From: Phylloscopus collybita | Lineage: Eukaryota; Chordata; Aves; Passeriformes; Phylloscopidae | DNA: 64,000 nucleotides | NCBI GenBank assembly: GCA_027886175.1 | Contig: JAJNNQ010000009.1 | Coordinates: forward strand, 8,290,501-8,354,500 | Reading direction: 5' to 3' | In this document: positions 37,001-48,819 of the stretch, in pieces | Numbering within the stretch: position 1 is the stretch's first letter | How the letters are laid out: each line of letters begins with the position of its first letter | Made by a program: the position numbers and the translations under genes | Notes under the pieces: generated by a model | What the model was told of the DNA's origin: nothing | The model's database searches: none | Seen by the model: the letters and a program-made list of their open reading frames with translations, nothing else

Positions 37001-38164
37001 GCTGGATCTCAGTTATGCAGGAACGAATATAATCTGTTTGCTCATAGCAAAACAGATTCAGGAATTCACTGACTCAGAATTCACAAATCAGACTTTGATC
37101 ACTTAAATTGTAGTGTCACCTTTTTTCCAGTTTAAAAGTTCTGATGTTGTACCTAATGGTCCTGGAGATCCCTTTTAATCTGATGTTCTATAACTTCTTT
37201 TTCTGCAATAATTGTCATGGTGTCAAAATCTCTCAAAGCAAATTCTTCCCTTTGTCCTTCCTGAAGCGTGGGGAAGTCTTCTCCAGGACTTGTAATATTC
37301 AGTGTCAGACATGATGTACTACCATGAGGAGTGTATATGTAATATTCCTTCCTCAGCTAACTTCCCCTTGTAGTCCTAACAAAACAGAGTAGAATCCCAC
37401 TCTCTCCAGTGTGTCTCTTGAGGTTTTTCTTTAATTTACAGCCTAAGAACCATAAGAGTATTTTCTAACTGGAAATCAGGGAAAGGAGTGGGGCATATTG
37501 TTAGGAAATTCTGCTCATAAAGTGCTGTAGAATTGCCAAGTGTTCCTGACCCCACACAGTGCCAGGCATAGAAATAAAATTTTCACTGACTTCTTCTGTT
37601 GTTAACCAGACCAAAACTTCTCCAGTGGAAACATGCACATAATTCATGTAAAATATTGTTTGTGTTTGATTTGTTGTAGAGCCATGCTCATGTTCTTTCC
37701 TTTTTCAGGGATATCAGAGATGACAGATGCAAACAAACTGACAGCCCCTCTGCAACTCTGCTGGCTTCACGGTCTGGAACTCAGGCAGAATCAGTACAGA
37801 GGCAGAGGTAACAAACCATGGGCAACCACGGAACGGGTCACAATGCTACAAAAAACATAAGATAGTCTTTTCTGTTGCTGTCATTTCAGTCTGAGAGATG
37901 AACTAGGGGCTGGTAGCAAACTGTAGTCAGATTTTCTAAAAAGCAGTGCTGGCTGTATTATGATATAAATCCCACTCAAATGCATGAGAGAGGTATTATC
38001 CCTTTTCACCAAGAAGCAGGGAATAAAAAGCAGTGTGTGTTTTGTATCTGAACATAGAGTGCTGAAATCTGTGTTCAGAGTTGGATTTTACAGTTTAAAG
38101 ATTTCTGAAAAGGAGGTAGTAGGAAGCAGAGGAATTAGAAAAGAGTGTGAAAAGAATAATTTGC
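34051..38164. other. No gene seen; 35090-35480 has a conserved-element look
   Basis: A 150-codon open frame at 35007-35459 shows no known domain. Its underlying DNA is repeat-free and AT-rich with TAAT, GCAGCTGCA and CATTAATG words, more like a non-coding element than an exon. The rest is unique sequence with a small tandem duplication at 36490-36564. Confidence 0.4.
36490..36564. repeat. Diverged tandem duplication, 43 bp period
   Basis: ccctgtatctgggta followed by an A/G-rich stretch starts at 36490 and again at 36533. The second copy is shortened. Confidence 0.8.
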
Positions 38165-38253
38165 AAAAGAAAAAAAAGAAAAAAAAGAAAAAAAAAGGCA
38201 ACAGATAATTACGCCAAACAAACCCAAATTTAAAAAAACAAAACAAAACAAAA
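38165..38253. repeat. A-rich simple repeat, (A8G)n and AAAAC units
   Basis: Single G residues interrupt runs of 8-9 A from 38165 to 38198, and a second A/C patch lies at 38231-38253. No element body is recognisable on either side. Confidence 0.88.
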
Positions 38254-38724
38254 ACCCCAGGTTTTAATCACCATGTCCTACCAAAGTCAGCCGTGTGAGG
38301 TCCATCTTTTACATCCTGATGGAAGACAGCCTTTTCTACAGGAGGCAGTTCTGCCCCATGGAAATGGTGCCTCAGCCCAGAATAAGCCAATAATTTCAGT
38401 AGGACAGAAAGCAAACAAGTGCATTTGCAGAGGTGTGTTAGACCAAGCAGAGCTCTTGGCCCAAGCCTCCTTGTATTTCTACATTTAAAAGCTAATAGAA
38501 ACCACCACCCACCTCCAAGTGGAAAAAAAATAAATCACAGTTATCCTTGGCTGTTGGTCACTGTTGGCAAATGGGGTAGATTTCCCTGTACAGAAATTCC
38601 AGTCTCTGCTGGTTTCATCCAAGAGTTTTCCTGTTCTGGCAGAATAACATCTATCTTACTTTGAATGAGTTTTTGCCACTTAGATCAATAGAGAATAGTC
38701 TTTGGATCTTAAGGCAGGGAAGGA

Positions 38725-38770
38725 AAAAAAAAAGAAAAAGAAAAAAAAAAAAAAACGAAAAAAGAAAAAT
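38725..38770. repeat. A-rich low-complexity tract
   Basis: Runs of A broken by single G or C residues. Confidence 0.9.
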
Positions 38771-39118
38771 AAACAGTTCTTTTTATTCATGGAAACCAAG
38801 GAGCAAAGTTGCTCTTGTAAAACGAAGGACCAGAGACTGCAATAACTGTGTATTTTTCAAGAGCATTTGGCAGGTTAGCTGGTGCTGAATAGTGATGACA
38901 AAATGTTCAACAAACCAAAAATATTCCATCTGTTCACTAAAAAATGGGATTCTGTGAAGCAAGACAAATAACAGGAAATCCAGAATTCTTTCCCTCCTCA
39001 AGACATTTCGACACTAACATCTCAACCCGCTCGCTTAACTAGTATTAAAAAGCATTAAACCCGGTCTTGGAAACCAATTACATCTAGCCCAAGCCTCAGC
39101 AGAGAGGGGAGGGCAGGA

Positions 39119-39183
39119 CATCAGAGAACCAGAGAATGGTTTTTGAAGGAGCCCTTAAAGATCGCTGAGTTCCATCCCCCCGT
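39119..39183 (-). mobile_element. CR1 LINE 3' tip, minus strand
   Basis: 'cagagaaccagagaatggtt' followed by 'cccttaaagatcgctgagtt' and 'ccatccccc' is the reverse of the CR1 end (AGAATGGTTTGGGTTGGAAGG...CCTTAAAGATC...AGTTCC). The remnant is about 65 bp and diverged. Confidence 0.82.
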
Positions 39184-39440
39184 CGGAAGGGCTGCTCCCA
39201 GAGGACGCGGCTAAAAGCAGGGCTGGCTCTCCTCCTCCGCAAGCCCCGCGGCCCCGCGGGGATTTCAGCACAGTAGGCAGCACTGCTGCAGGGCATCTGC
39301 AGTCTCGGGAGGCAAGAGGAGCTTCACTTGTGAAGAAACTCAAGCTGTTTGAGGCGAGCTGGCTGTGTGGGCTCTGCCGAGCCCTCCTTGCAGCGCTGCC
39401 CTGCCCGGCTCCCCGTGCTCGCTCAGACGGGAGCTCTGCA
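39170..39440. promoter_or_regulatory. Small CpG-rich block
   Basis: CpG clusters such as gcaagccccgcggccccgcg around 39240. It is too short for a confident island call. No exon is recognised. Confidence 0.4.
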
Positions 39441-39863
39441 GAGGGGCAGTGTATAACAGCGGAGGGAATGGGCTGTTTACTCAACAATACCATTTCATGG
39501 CTGGTTTTGACAGCAACACTTGCGAAAGCTGTGAAAAATTCTCTCCGGGGAATCGATCTGGGACTTCCTTGAAGAAAAGTTGGGTAAAACAGACCTTCCT
39601 GAGACGCCTGTCACCTCCAGCCCTGTGCGCTCCTGACATGTCAAAGCTGGGGACAAGCGTTAGCTGTCTTCCTGGCAGAAATGCCCAGACTCTGAGCTGT
39701 TTGTGCTGCTAGATTATTTTACCAGGCAAATGTTTCACAAGCCTGGTTTGGGTAAATTCAGCGACTTTCTTTGGTGTACACTGCCTTTGGAGCACAATAA
39801 CACTGTGCAAAAGGGACAAGGACTCCAATCACTCTATTTCTCTCACCCCCCTGCCCCTTTCTT

Positions 39864-39988
39864 CCCCCCCCCCCCCTTTATTTTATTTTATTTATTTTAT
39901 TTTATTTTATTTTATTTTATTTTATTTTATTTTATTTTATTTTATTTTATTTTATTTTATTTTATTTTATTTTATTTTTTATTTTTTT
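39864..39988. repeat. C13 followed by a (TTTTA)n pentanucleotide array
   Basis: Thirteen C at 39864-39876 are followed by about 100 bp of TTTTA units with one TTTA interruption near 39891, then T-runs to 39988. Read on the minus strand it is (TAAAA)n followed by G13. Confidence 0.97.
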
Positions 39989-41915
39989 AACCCCCTCAGG
40001 TAGGCCTTATTCCACTTGTTTTCTCATCTTTCAAGCCCTTCAGCTGTTCTGGGACAGGCACCACAAATGTCTTTCTGCTTTATCCTTACTCTGCCTCTCC
40101 CTGTATGGGTATTCAGACAAGTGTTTAGGCTATTTCAAATTAAAGCTGATGAGGATTATCTTTTCTAAGCAGTGCAGGAGAGCACTGCTTCATATCATTA
40201 CATCTGCATATTCGTTATAAATACATATAAAATTTGCTTTGTTAGATAAGAATTCCTGTAAATCTAACTAGAAAATGATTTCATAGAAACAGAACAACAG
40301 GAAACAGTCTTCCCTGCTTTGATTTCACATCTCTACTTGTGCTTCTGCTTCCCTGGGAGTGAAGTATGCACATGCAAATACACATCGTGATGCCCTTCCA
40401 AAACCTCCCTTGCCTCTAGCCCTGATCCCGTCTCATACTGCTTCTCAGCAAAGACAGTTCCAATTTATACCCGTTTCCAACCATTTCAAACTGACACTTT
40501 TAATTCATCTCACTGTAGTTACCAAGGGCTTAGCACAGAGAAAAGAAAAAAGGAAGAAAAGGAACGGATACTGCAGTCTCCAAATTATCTGTCTCCTGTG
40601 ACTGCTTTGAGCTGTGTAACCCCACCATGGCATTTCTTGTATTTCTAGGTAAATTGATTTCCTTTCTCCCAGGGAAGGGAAAAAAGTCTGAAGATTCATT
40701 TTCTGCAGTATTTGAGAATTTATTTGATTGTAGTAACCGACTTTCAGTCCATTTGCAGTGACAGCAAAGAGGGGACTGAACCAAGGAAGGCAGAGCCACA
40801 GCGGTTTCTGGTGTCCAGGTTTGATGATGGTGGAATCAGTTGTCTCCTGACACTGAATATTACACAGCTGCACACAGAAAAGCTGATGGGTCACTGAAAA
40901 AGCCAGGTTCAGACATCAAGGCTTTGAAAGATGTACAGAGATGTTAAAATTGAGTGACTTATGGTAATGATTTTAAGGATAACATTGTAACAACTGACTC
41001 CATCCCTCTGGTAGGTGCTCTTTTCCCTCAGGGAGGGACACCAAATCTCTCCTGAGTCATTTCCACCCAGCTTTGGGACCATGCAAACTCATACCTAAGT
41101 AGGACATCACTCTCCTAGGTGCTGCATCATTCCTCAGCAGGATGTGATGATGTCAGATTTTGTATCCTCCTAGCCAGAGCTCTCCAGGTAGCAAGAACTG
41201 GTTTGAAGTCACAACAGGGTTGCTTTTTCTTTATCACTTTTTTTTGTTTCATTTTGGACTCACAAAGGAATGTCAAAAAATGAAATCTTGGGGGGAAACT
41301 CAGCCTCTCTCTGAATGGAAATCAAACTGAAGTTTATGTGAAATCATTAGAAGATAATTCTATGATGTTGTCAATTATTTGTTCACATTGTGAATCACTC
41401 AGAAAAATACACCGAGATGCTGTATTCAGACAAAACCAGAATTTTAGCTAGAATAAATACATTTCTCTCAATGAAGCCATGCTACTTTTTTTTTCTTGAC
41501 AAAACATAATGTGTTTCTAAGGAGAGATTATTGTTTAAGCAGGGTACTTTTCCCTAACATCTGCATAGAGGTGTCTCTTCTGGGATAAGATCTTGTTTAT
41601 AAATGGGGCAGGCATTCTTAGCAGTCAGGAACAAAGAAAAGCGTTTTTATTAGCAGCAGGAACCACATGAACAGCTTTGACCTCAATTTAGGATTTAGCT
41701 TATCATTTCACACAGAGGCTTGCATCAAGAATTTGACACTGGTGCCCTTTTCTAATTTGTAAAGCAAACTAAAGGGAAAATAATGGAGTACGGATAAGTG
41801 CTGTTCATGAACCACTGAGCAGGCTCTATTCCATTCTGTCCGAATTACTCCACAATCAGTCAGAAATCTCACGACAGACTAGGTTGTCTTTTTGTTGTTT
41901 TTATTCCTCTAGGAG
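39989..41915. other. No gene seen
   Basis: Unique AT-rich sequence. No domain is recognisable in the open frames at 40359-40894. Confidence 0.5.

Positions 41916-41943
<28 letters not shown>
41916..41943. repeat. A28 homopolymer
   Basis: 28 consecutive A. The sequence before it (cctctaggag) does not look like a retroelement 3' end, and no target-site duplication is evident. Confidence 0.95.
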
Positions 41944-41947
<4 letters not shown>

Positions 41948-42620
41948 AATTAAAGCGCCAGGCTTGTCTGTCCCTATCGTGCTGGCGACGAGGAGCGCTG
42001 TGGAATCGGCATTCCTCGCACTCACTGCTGCCTCTGTGGAGGGAAGCGCTGCTGGGCACGGGGAGAACATTCTCCTGCAAATATCGGAGCCGTGGTCGTG
42101 TGATCGCAGAGCAACCGAAGGTTAGGTCTTAAGCGTGGTAAAGCCCTGACAGCTTTGCTCCAATTGGCTCCATGACATTCCCTCCTCGGCCGTGATCCTA
42201 ATGGCTTGAGACTGGCTGAATTCTTCTAACCCCAGCAATTAGTTTTCATTTTCTAGAACTCAGCTCACTTGAAGTGTTCTTTTTTGCGTGCAGAGGGCGC
42301 GTTGGAGCTGGGGCTTAACCAGCCTGGTGTGTGAATTGTCTCTCAGGCAAAGCCGCAATGCCCGACGCCCCCCGTGCTGACTCAGCCGGGTTTTTGTCCC
42401 TGACGGCAACACAAAAAGGCTTCGCAGATTTCATTAGGTTTTCCTGATCAAAAGAGCTGTGTAATAACAAAATTGTACAAATTATCTTAGCAGATATGTG
42501 ATGTATCGACGTCTCAGCCAAGGAGAATTTTAGCCTTTCCCTTCTCTTCATCTGGAACATGGCATAAGGCAAGCTCTGTGTTATCTGTGATTCCCCCCAC
42601 CCAGAGATGATACCACCCAT
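41944..42620. other. GC-richer, CpG-bearing stretch; possible regulatory DNA
   Basis: CpGs are more frequent than in the flanks (gtgctggcgacgaggagcgc, gcaatgcccgacgccccccg) and no repeat is visible. No exon is recognisable on either strand. Confidence 0.35.
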
Positions 42621-45600
42621 TTACACACCAAATCCCATTCCTATGTGCCAGAGCAGCATCACAAACTAAAATTTCTTTCCAGTCACATTTACATGGGCAG
42701 CCCTTCCCCAGTCCTGTACTCTCCTGGCACTGGCAGTTGAAATAAGGATGGTTTTTCTAAACACAGACATACATCTGCATTGCTCCAAGTAATATATAGA
42801 TACATAAAATATGGGAACTGCTGAGTGGCTTTTCCTCACACCACTGAGAAGCACGTATTTCCTCCATATATTTCATAACACCAGGCATATGGCCCCAATC
42901 CAGTGAGTTATAGGAGGTTTTGCTATGTGTGATTTTATGGAGAACAGCAGGAATAAGGACTCCTCAGGAGCTTTGCTTTCAGTCTGTGTTTCCCTGGTAG
43001 GAGGGAAGAGCAAAGGGTGCACAACGTATCTCTTTGAATCAATTTGTGCATGTATGAAAAACACATGAAAACACACAAACCACCATCTGTTTACATTGTT
43101 TTGTATCCTCCCTGGGAAGAGGAAGCATAAGGAGAGAGGTTTAGGCTGTGACTGTTATTAGGGAAAGCTGGATATAGGACAGAAAGAGAAAGTAAAGATG
43201 AAGAAAAAAGCCAAAGCATGGTAGGGCACAGACCTAGAGTACAGAGAAATATAAATGAGCTAATAAGGAGAATTTTTAATTTATCACTGTTTCCTGGCTG
43301 TGTTTGCCTCTCAGTCTCCTGTGCAGCTCTACTGGGCTCCTTGGTGCTCAACACCCTTGTGAATCTTAAACTTCCCTGTCCTGCTGCCTTGGGAAGGATC
43401 TGGAAACATGAGTGCAACATATCCTTCATGCTCTGCCTCATCACCCTCCTGCCCCCAAGCGTCAGGGTGCACCTTCACCTGTGAAGGTCAGCTCTCTGGT
43501 CACAAGCATGGTTTGATTGTTGATTTTTCAAGGCAGTTATCCTCTCTTTATTCTGCTTGTGATAAATAACATTTTGGAAGTGATGTTATCTGTGATAACT
43601 CATCATAAACACTACTTTTGAGGGGTACTTTGGAGCACAGGGAGAATAAGGTTGCATTGCCCACAGACCTGACCAAACTGAGATGGTGCCACTGGCAACA
43701 GCTTAAAGTACCTTTTGAAGGCAAAGCAACACACTCTAAATTAAGTTACGTGGTGTTAAAACTAGCCCTTGTCCTTGGCTGAACATTAAAATTAGGAAGG
43801 TTCGCTCCAGGAGTTCTTCACAAGCAAGAGATCAAGAGATCAGTTCAACAGGAGAATAAGGAATGGCTTGCAGGGAATCCTTAGCTTGCAGACAGCAGCC
43901 AGGAGTGCAGAAACAGAAGATATGATGAGAGAGTGACCAAAACTTGTCAATTTAAAAAAAAAAAAAAAAAAGCCTTCTTCCTGATTTAGTAGTCAAACAG
44001 CACCCAGGCAAATACATAAAATAAAGATGGTTTTCACAGGTACAGCATGCCAGATCCGTGTCCTGAGTATGGCTGAGGAACACTGTGAAAGGGGAGTCAG
44101 GGATGATAGGGAAAAGCTGAGTCCTTGGCCAGCCTGGTAGGTCTCACAATGGTGAGTATTTGCATGGTGTGGTGCTTCAGGGCTGTGACAAGAGGTTGTG
44201 GCTGCAGTGATACTTTACCCGAATGTCTCCCATCCCCAGCAGTAGCTGAAACACCATTTTTGTTTCCAGGCCCTTTCACAGCCCTTCTCCAAGGTTATCT
44301 TAAACACACTCAGCAAAGATAACTCATCCTGCAGTTAGAAGAGGGAAAGGATCAGAAAATGCTCCCAGCCATTTTGGTGTGTCCGTGAAATGAGCCTCTT
44401 GATCTGATTGCTCTTGACTCATGGCTTTCCTGCTATCCTCTCTGTCGGCAAGCTCTGGGAGACAGGGCTGAGTCTCACTGCAGAAAAATAGGCAAAAACC
44501 ATGGCTCAGCAAGTTTGGTCTGGAATGGTAGAATGAAGTGATAATTTGATTCATTGCAAGCAGTACAAGTCCGTGTTTAGCAAATTGCCTCATCCTGAGG
44601 TCAGAAAACCCCTTGTGCCTGTGTTTTCTCCTCCACCTGCCAGTAGCGCTGAGGGAGAGGTGATATTCCTGTTGTGATAGTTCCTTCCCAAGGACTCCCC
44701 AGATTTAATCTCCCTTCTGCAGCAGGCAGGAGTTAATTTTACAATTGGGCAAGACAGTTAAAAAAACAACAGAGCTGAATTTCTAATACCCGAATTGGGG
44801 GTGGAGGAGTGGGGAATGGGGTGTGTCTCAGCTCCAGGTCTGCAGCCTATGGCCAGGACTGGGAAATTTGAAGAGTAGGGAGCCATATGCTCACAGCTCA
44901 CCTGGGGCATGATGTCAAGGGGATAAATCTTGTAGGCTGTAGAATCAGGCATTTCCTGGGGATAACTGGAGTACCAGTGCCTGGAGAGTCTTAAATCTTG
45001 TTGTCTGCCCATGGAGAGACTTACTTCTAACCCAGAGACCTAAACATAAAGCCCAGACACAGCATGAATACTCCTCTTCATCACTACTAGATTTGAGTGC
45101 TTTTAATAATTTTTAACAGGAAGACAAACCAAGAAATTCTCTTTTTTATTTTTGTAAATATACAATGTTTTGGTTTGTATTGCTTTGAGGTGATGATAAA
45201 CACCCAAATGTTCCCAAAAGAACATCTGTTGGGAAAAATGCAGCAATATCCTGGCAAAAGGGAGGCTATAAGCAATTATCTTTTTTTAAACAGGTAAATA
45301 TCTTCCTTACTTTTTCCTATGCAATCCCTTTGTTGAATTTCTGATGCAGTTGCAAATAACAGAATGTTCTCTAAATCCTTATTCCTGTTGTAGGCAAAAA
45401 AAATCTAACAAAATGCTTGCTGAGACAATTCAGGACCATGTGAGACTAGGAGTGATTCTACATAGAGGGCACTTCTCATTCCACTCTGACCTTGATAGGC
45501 TACAGAAATACCTGAGTAGCATCTTTTCTGGCTCAGCACATTTTTTAAAAAAACATCAGCTGTGCTTTCTTTTAAAAATCTGCATTAGCTTTAAAAACCT

Positions 45601-46302
45601 TACTGGATGGCCTAGTTTCCTGTGGAATTATAAAAAAAACCAAAATTGTGCCTTGGGCAGAATGACCTTATTCTTTGCATTCTTACTCCCTGCAGCTCCT
45701 CCTTATCCTTTTTACTGTTGGGATGTGTTGGATTGTGCTGTGCACCCGTCAGTGGATAAACCAAGGCACTGTGTGTGAAAGCAGCAGCCACGTGAGACAC
45801 TGAACCTTTCCAAGACATAAGCTCTCATCAGTGGGCACATGGTCTGTGCCACCCACCACACTTCTTCTGTTTGACTCTCTCACCAACTTGAGCAGGAGCA
45901 AGAGCCTGTGCCCTGGCAGCTGCACAGTCTGCTGGGACCTGCAGGTTCTGTCCAGCTCCTCTCCTGCCCAGGTGACTACTTCAAATCATTAGGCAAATAC
46001 ATCAAGAGTGGCCATCAGTATCACCAGCTGTAAAATAAATTGTGGTGGTGGGTACGTGTTATGGGTAAAACAGAACCTGCCTCCCACCACATCTGACTGC
46101 TAGAGGGGAGCATCCAGTCAAGACTGCCCCCTCTCCAACACACTGAGGGCTTTTGTCCGAGGGGGTCAAAGCCTGGTGGAGAAAAAGATGGGCCATGGAG
46201 TTTTTGTGAGGTGCCTGGCTTTCACTCCCGCCCATTGGAGCTGCTTCACTTTGTACAGGCGATTAAATATTCATTGGGCCAGGGAGAGAAGAGCAAGAGA
46301 TT
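42621..46302. other. No gene seen
   Basis: Unique sequence with an A18 run at 43954-43971. Nothing else recognised; 46090-46300 may belong to the same old repeat as the tRNA-like sequence that follows. Confidence 0.45.
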
Positions 46303-46370
46303 GAGTCTATTGCCCAGTTGTTCGGGTGCTCACCTGGGATGCGAGAGATGCAGGGTCAAGTCCTTGCTCC
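46303..46370 (+). repeat. tRNA-like sequence (SINE head or tRNA-Pro-like relic)
   Basis: An A-box-like ttgcccagttgttcgg (46310-46325) and a B-box-like gggtcaagtcc (46353-46363) are spaced as in a tRNA. Between them CTCAC and GCGAG (46329-46333, 46341-46345) can form an anticodon stem with one mismatch, enclosing the 7-base loop CTGGGAT with T at the tRNA position 33 and GGG at 34-36, as in a proline tRNA. The acceptor stem cannot be closed, so it is not a functional tRNA gene. A tRNA-derived SINE or a similar old amniote repeat is the best reading; the family is not named. Confidence 0.55.
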
Positions 46371-48766
46371 AAAGATGATTTAATTATTCATACAGAGTGG
46401 AACAGCTCCAGCAAGAAAGACGTACATGCCAGCAAGACTGATGGCCCTCTCCTGCACTGCACAAAACCTCTTCCCTTTTAACTCTGGGGTGGCTCGATGC
46501 ATGTTTTCTCCTTGCCAAGAAAATGTTTCTTATTTGCTTTGTAATTTGCTAATTTATTAACCCTGCTCCCCAAAGCAGGGCTGGCTTGGGCACCGTGCTC
46601 CACTGCAGGATTCACAGTTGAGGCTCCTGGCCGAGGGAGGCACAGCCCCTTGCCCACCAATGACTCATTTGCCATCAGGGTCAGGAGTGAGCCTTTTGCT
46701 GTGCCTCACTCCCTGGAACCTTGGCTGTCTTCCCCACCTGTGCAGAGAAGGAAAGCCCAGTGGCTGCAGTGGGGGCAGGCTCCAAGAGGGAGCAGGGAAC
46801 ACCAATTTCTGCAGGGTTTTCCGGGGTTTACAGGAGCTGCTGTGAGGAGGGGGCAGTGAAAATAAGGAACTTCCCCTACAAGAAGGAAACCTGCAAAATT
46901 CTCTCATCCTGTTTGTTTCTCCTGAAGTGTTTCAATGTGGACATTTTACACCTCCTAGGCCAGTGCCACTGCAGTTATTTTTTCTCCCAGCTGACACCAT
47001 TATCTAAAATTCACTGAGATGGAAAACTAATGTTTTCCCCTGCAAGGGCAAGTGGGAATGGCCTGTGTTATCCTCAATACACAAACAGCCTTGATTTCAG
47101 TAGCATCTCACAAACTTTAAAAGTGTCAGGATTAAGGCAGAGATTAAATAGCTTAGTCTGCTTTATGGGAAGGATCTTTATTTAAGCACCTGGCCTCTAA
47201 CACAGCTAGATTTCCGTGGGACCTTTAAATTGAGTGTGCCACCCTCGGCACGCTGGGTTGTATCTGTTGCTTTCTGCAGTGAATATCATTAGGTAAAACC
47301 ACAAAATACCAATGTGTAAATTTACACACACAGTTGTAACAGAAACGTGAAGTTATCCAACTCCTCATTTCACACATTTAGGTTGTTCCGCTCCTGTCTA
47401 TTCGTTCAGTATTCACAAAGGAAAAATTACTGAGCACAATAAAACACAATTCTGTACAACTAGTATTTTTTTAAATCAAAGCCAAACAAAACAAGACTTA
47501 AAAATAGCTATTATAAAATATTTTTTTGCTTATACTTGCTATCAAAATCTGGTTTTGTTGATTTTGACTAATGGCTTACACATTCAACAGAGATGGCATT
47601 GTTTACTTTCTTATCCAAGTTTACATTTATTATTACTGCTAAGTTTTGTGTTAGCACATGCTGTTTTAAATTAAATGAATATCCAAATACTGTTTTGAAG
47701 TTGCTAATGGCACCATATGTACTGCATTTTCTTGCATGCTATTTAAAGAAAAACTCTTAATTGTACTACCATTGCCGGAGGATATTTTTGTGGTAAGCAA
47801 TTAAGATTCATTTTCCTGTTCATGTAGAAAATCACTTCATGAAAACACTAGAATATAATAACTTTTGTTCAATTTATGCATTCTTGCTTTGATAATTTGT
47901 GTTAAGGGAAAAGAGAACTATTGTTTAAAATCTGAGAATCTCAATAGGCTTTTAATTGGTTTTTTTTCTAACTGAACAGTTACTTCTCTATCCATAAAAC
48001 AAGCAATGTAGCAAAACTTAAATATTTACTTCTAAACTCAACCAGTCAGTCTGTTTGTCCTCTGGTTTTACTGCTGAGAGGTCCACAAGAGGTCCAAAAG
48101 AGGCAATAAAACCCAAAAGTTGACCGAAGGATTTAACATCAGGGAAAAAAAAAAAAATGAACAATCCTCTAAGTTCATCCAATATTCAGGAAAAACTGGA
48201 GGCAGGGACCCGTGCTGCTATCAGGGAGGTGAGGAGCAGGCTGCCCTGGCAGTGTCACCTCTGTGCCAGCCGCACAGACACCCACAGCCGGCCCTCGCTT
48301 CGTGGGGGTCAACACCCCCAGCTGCTGCCGGGAGCTGTGGGGCTGGTGGGAGGCAGGAAAGGGTCCTTGTTCCCGGCCAGGGCTGGGCTCATCCCCGGGG
48401 CTGCAATGGCACAGGAGGAAGAGGCTGGGAGCAACTCCGTCAGTCCCATACTTCAACATTGTTTCGGAGTGATTTGTTCTTCATGACAGGGTCAAGCTGC
48501 TGTGAAAAGGTTAAACAAACGGGCTTTGTAAGCTCCTTTTAGGGGAAAGCTGGTCAGAAGGCCCCTTTAATCAGCGATCCCCTTTAGCCCTGGGAAAAGG
48601 CACCAGGCAGACTCGCTCGCACGGCTGCGGGGAGCCGCGGCGAGGATGGGCTGGAGGCTCCTGCCCTCCCGCAGCCGCCTCTGGTTGGGGAAATCGAAAT
48701 CCTGCAAGGAAAGGTGTTTGACTGGAAGTGCTGTTGTGCCTCCCCCTGTGCTGAGGTGCTGCCGCA
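46371..48766. other. No gene seen; 47370-47950 has a conserved-element look
   Basis: 47370-47950 is AT-rich and repeat-free with many TAAT/ATTA words. A GC-rich patch with CpGs lies at 48230-48420 and another at 48600-48680. The open frames at 48120-48542 belong to that patch and show no domain. Confidence 0.4.
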
Positions 48767-48819
48767 GAGGAGAAGGAGGAGGAGGAGAAGAAGGAGGTGG
48801 AGGTGGAGGAGGAGGAGGA
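48767..48819. repeat. (GGA)n-type purine microsatellite
   Basis: GGAGGA/GGAGAA/GGAGGT units over 53 bp; purine except for two T residues. Confidence 0.93.

Noticed and set aside
46303..46370. Functional tRNA-Pro gene
   Set aside because: The acceptor stem cannot be closed and the B-box departs from consensus, so it is treated as a relic or SINE head.
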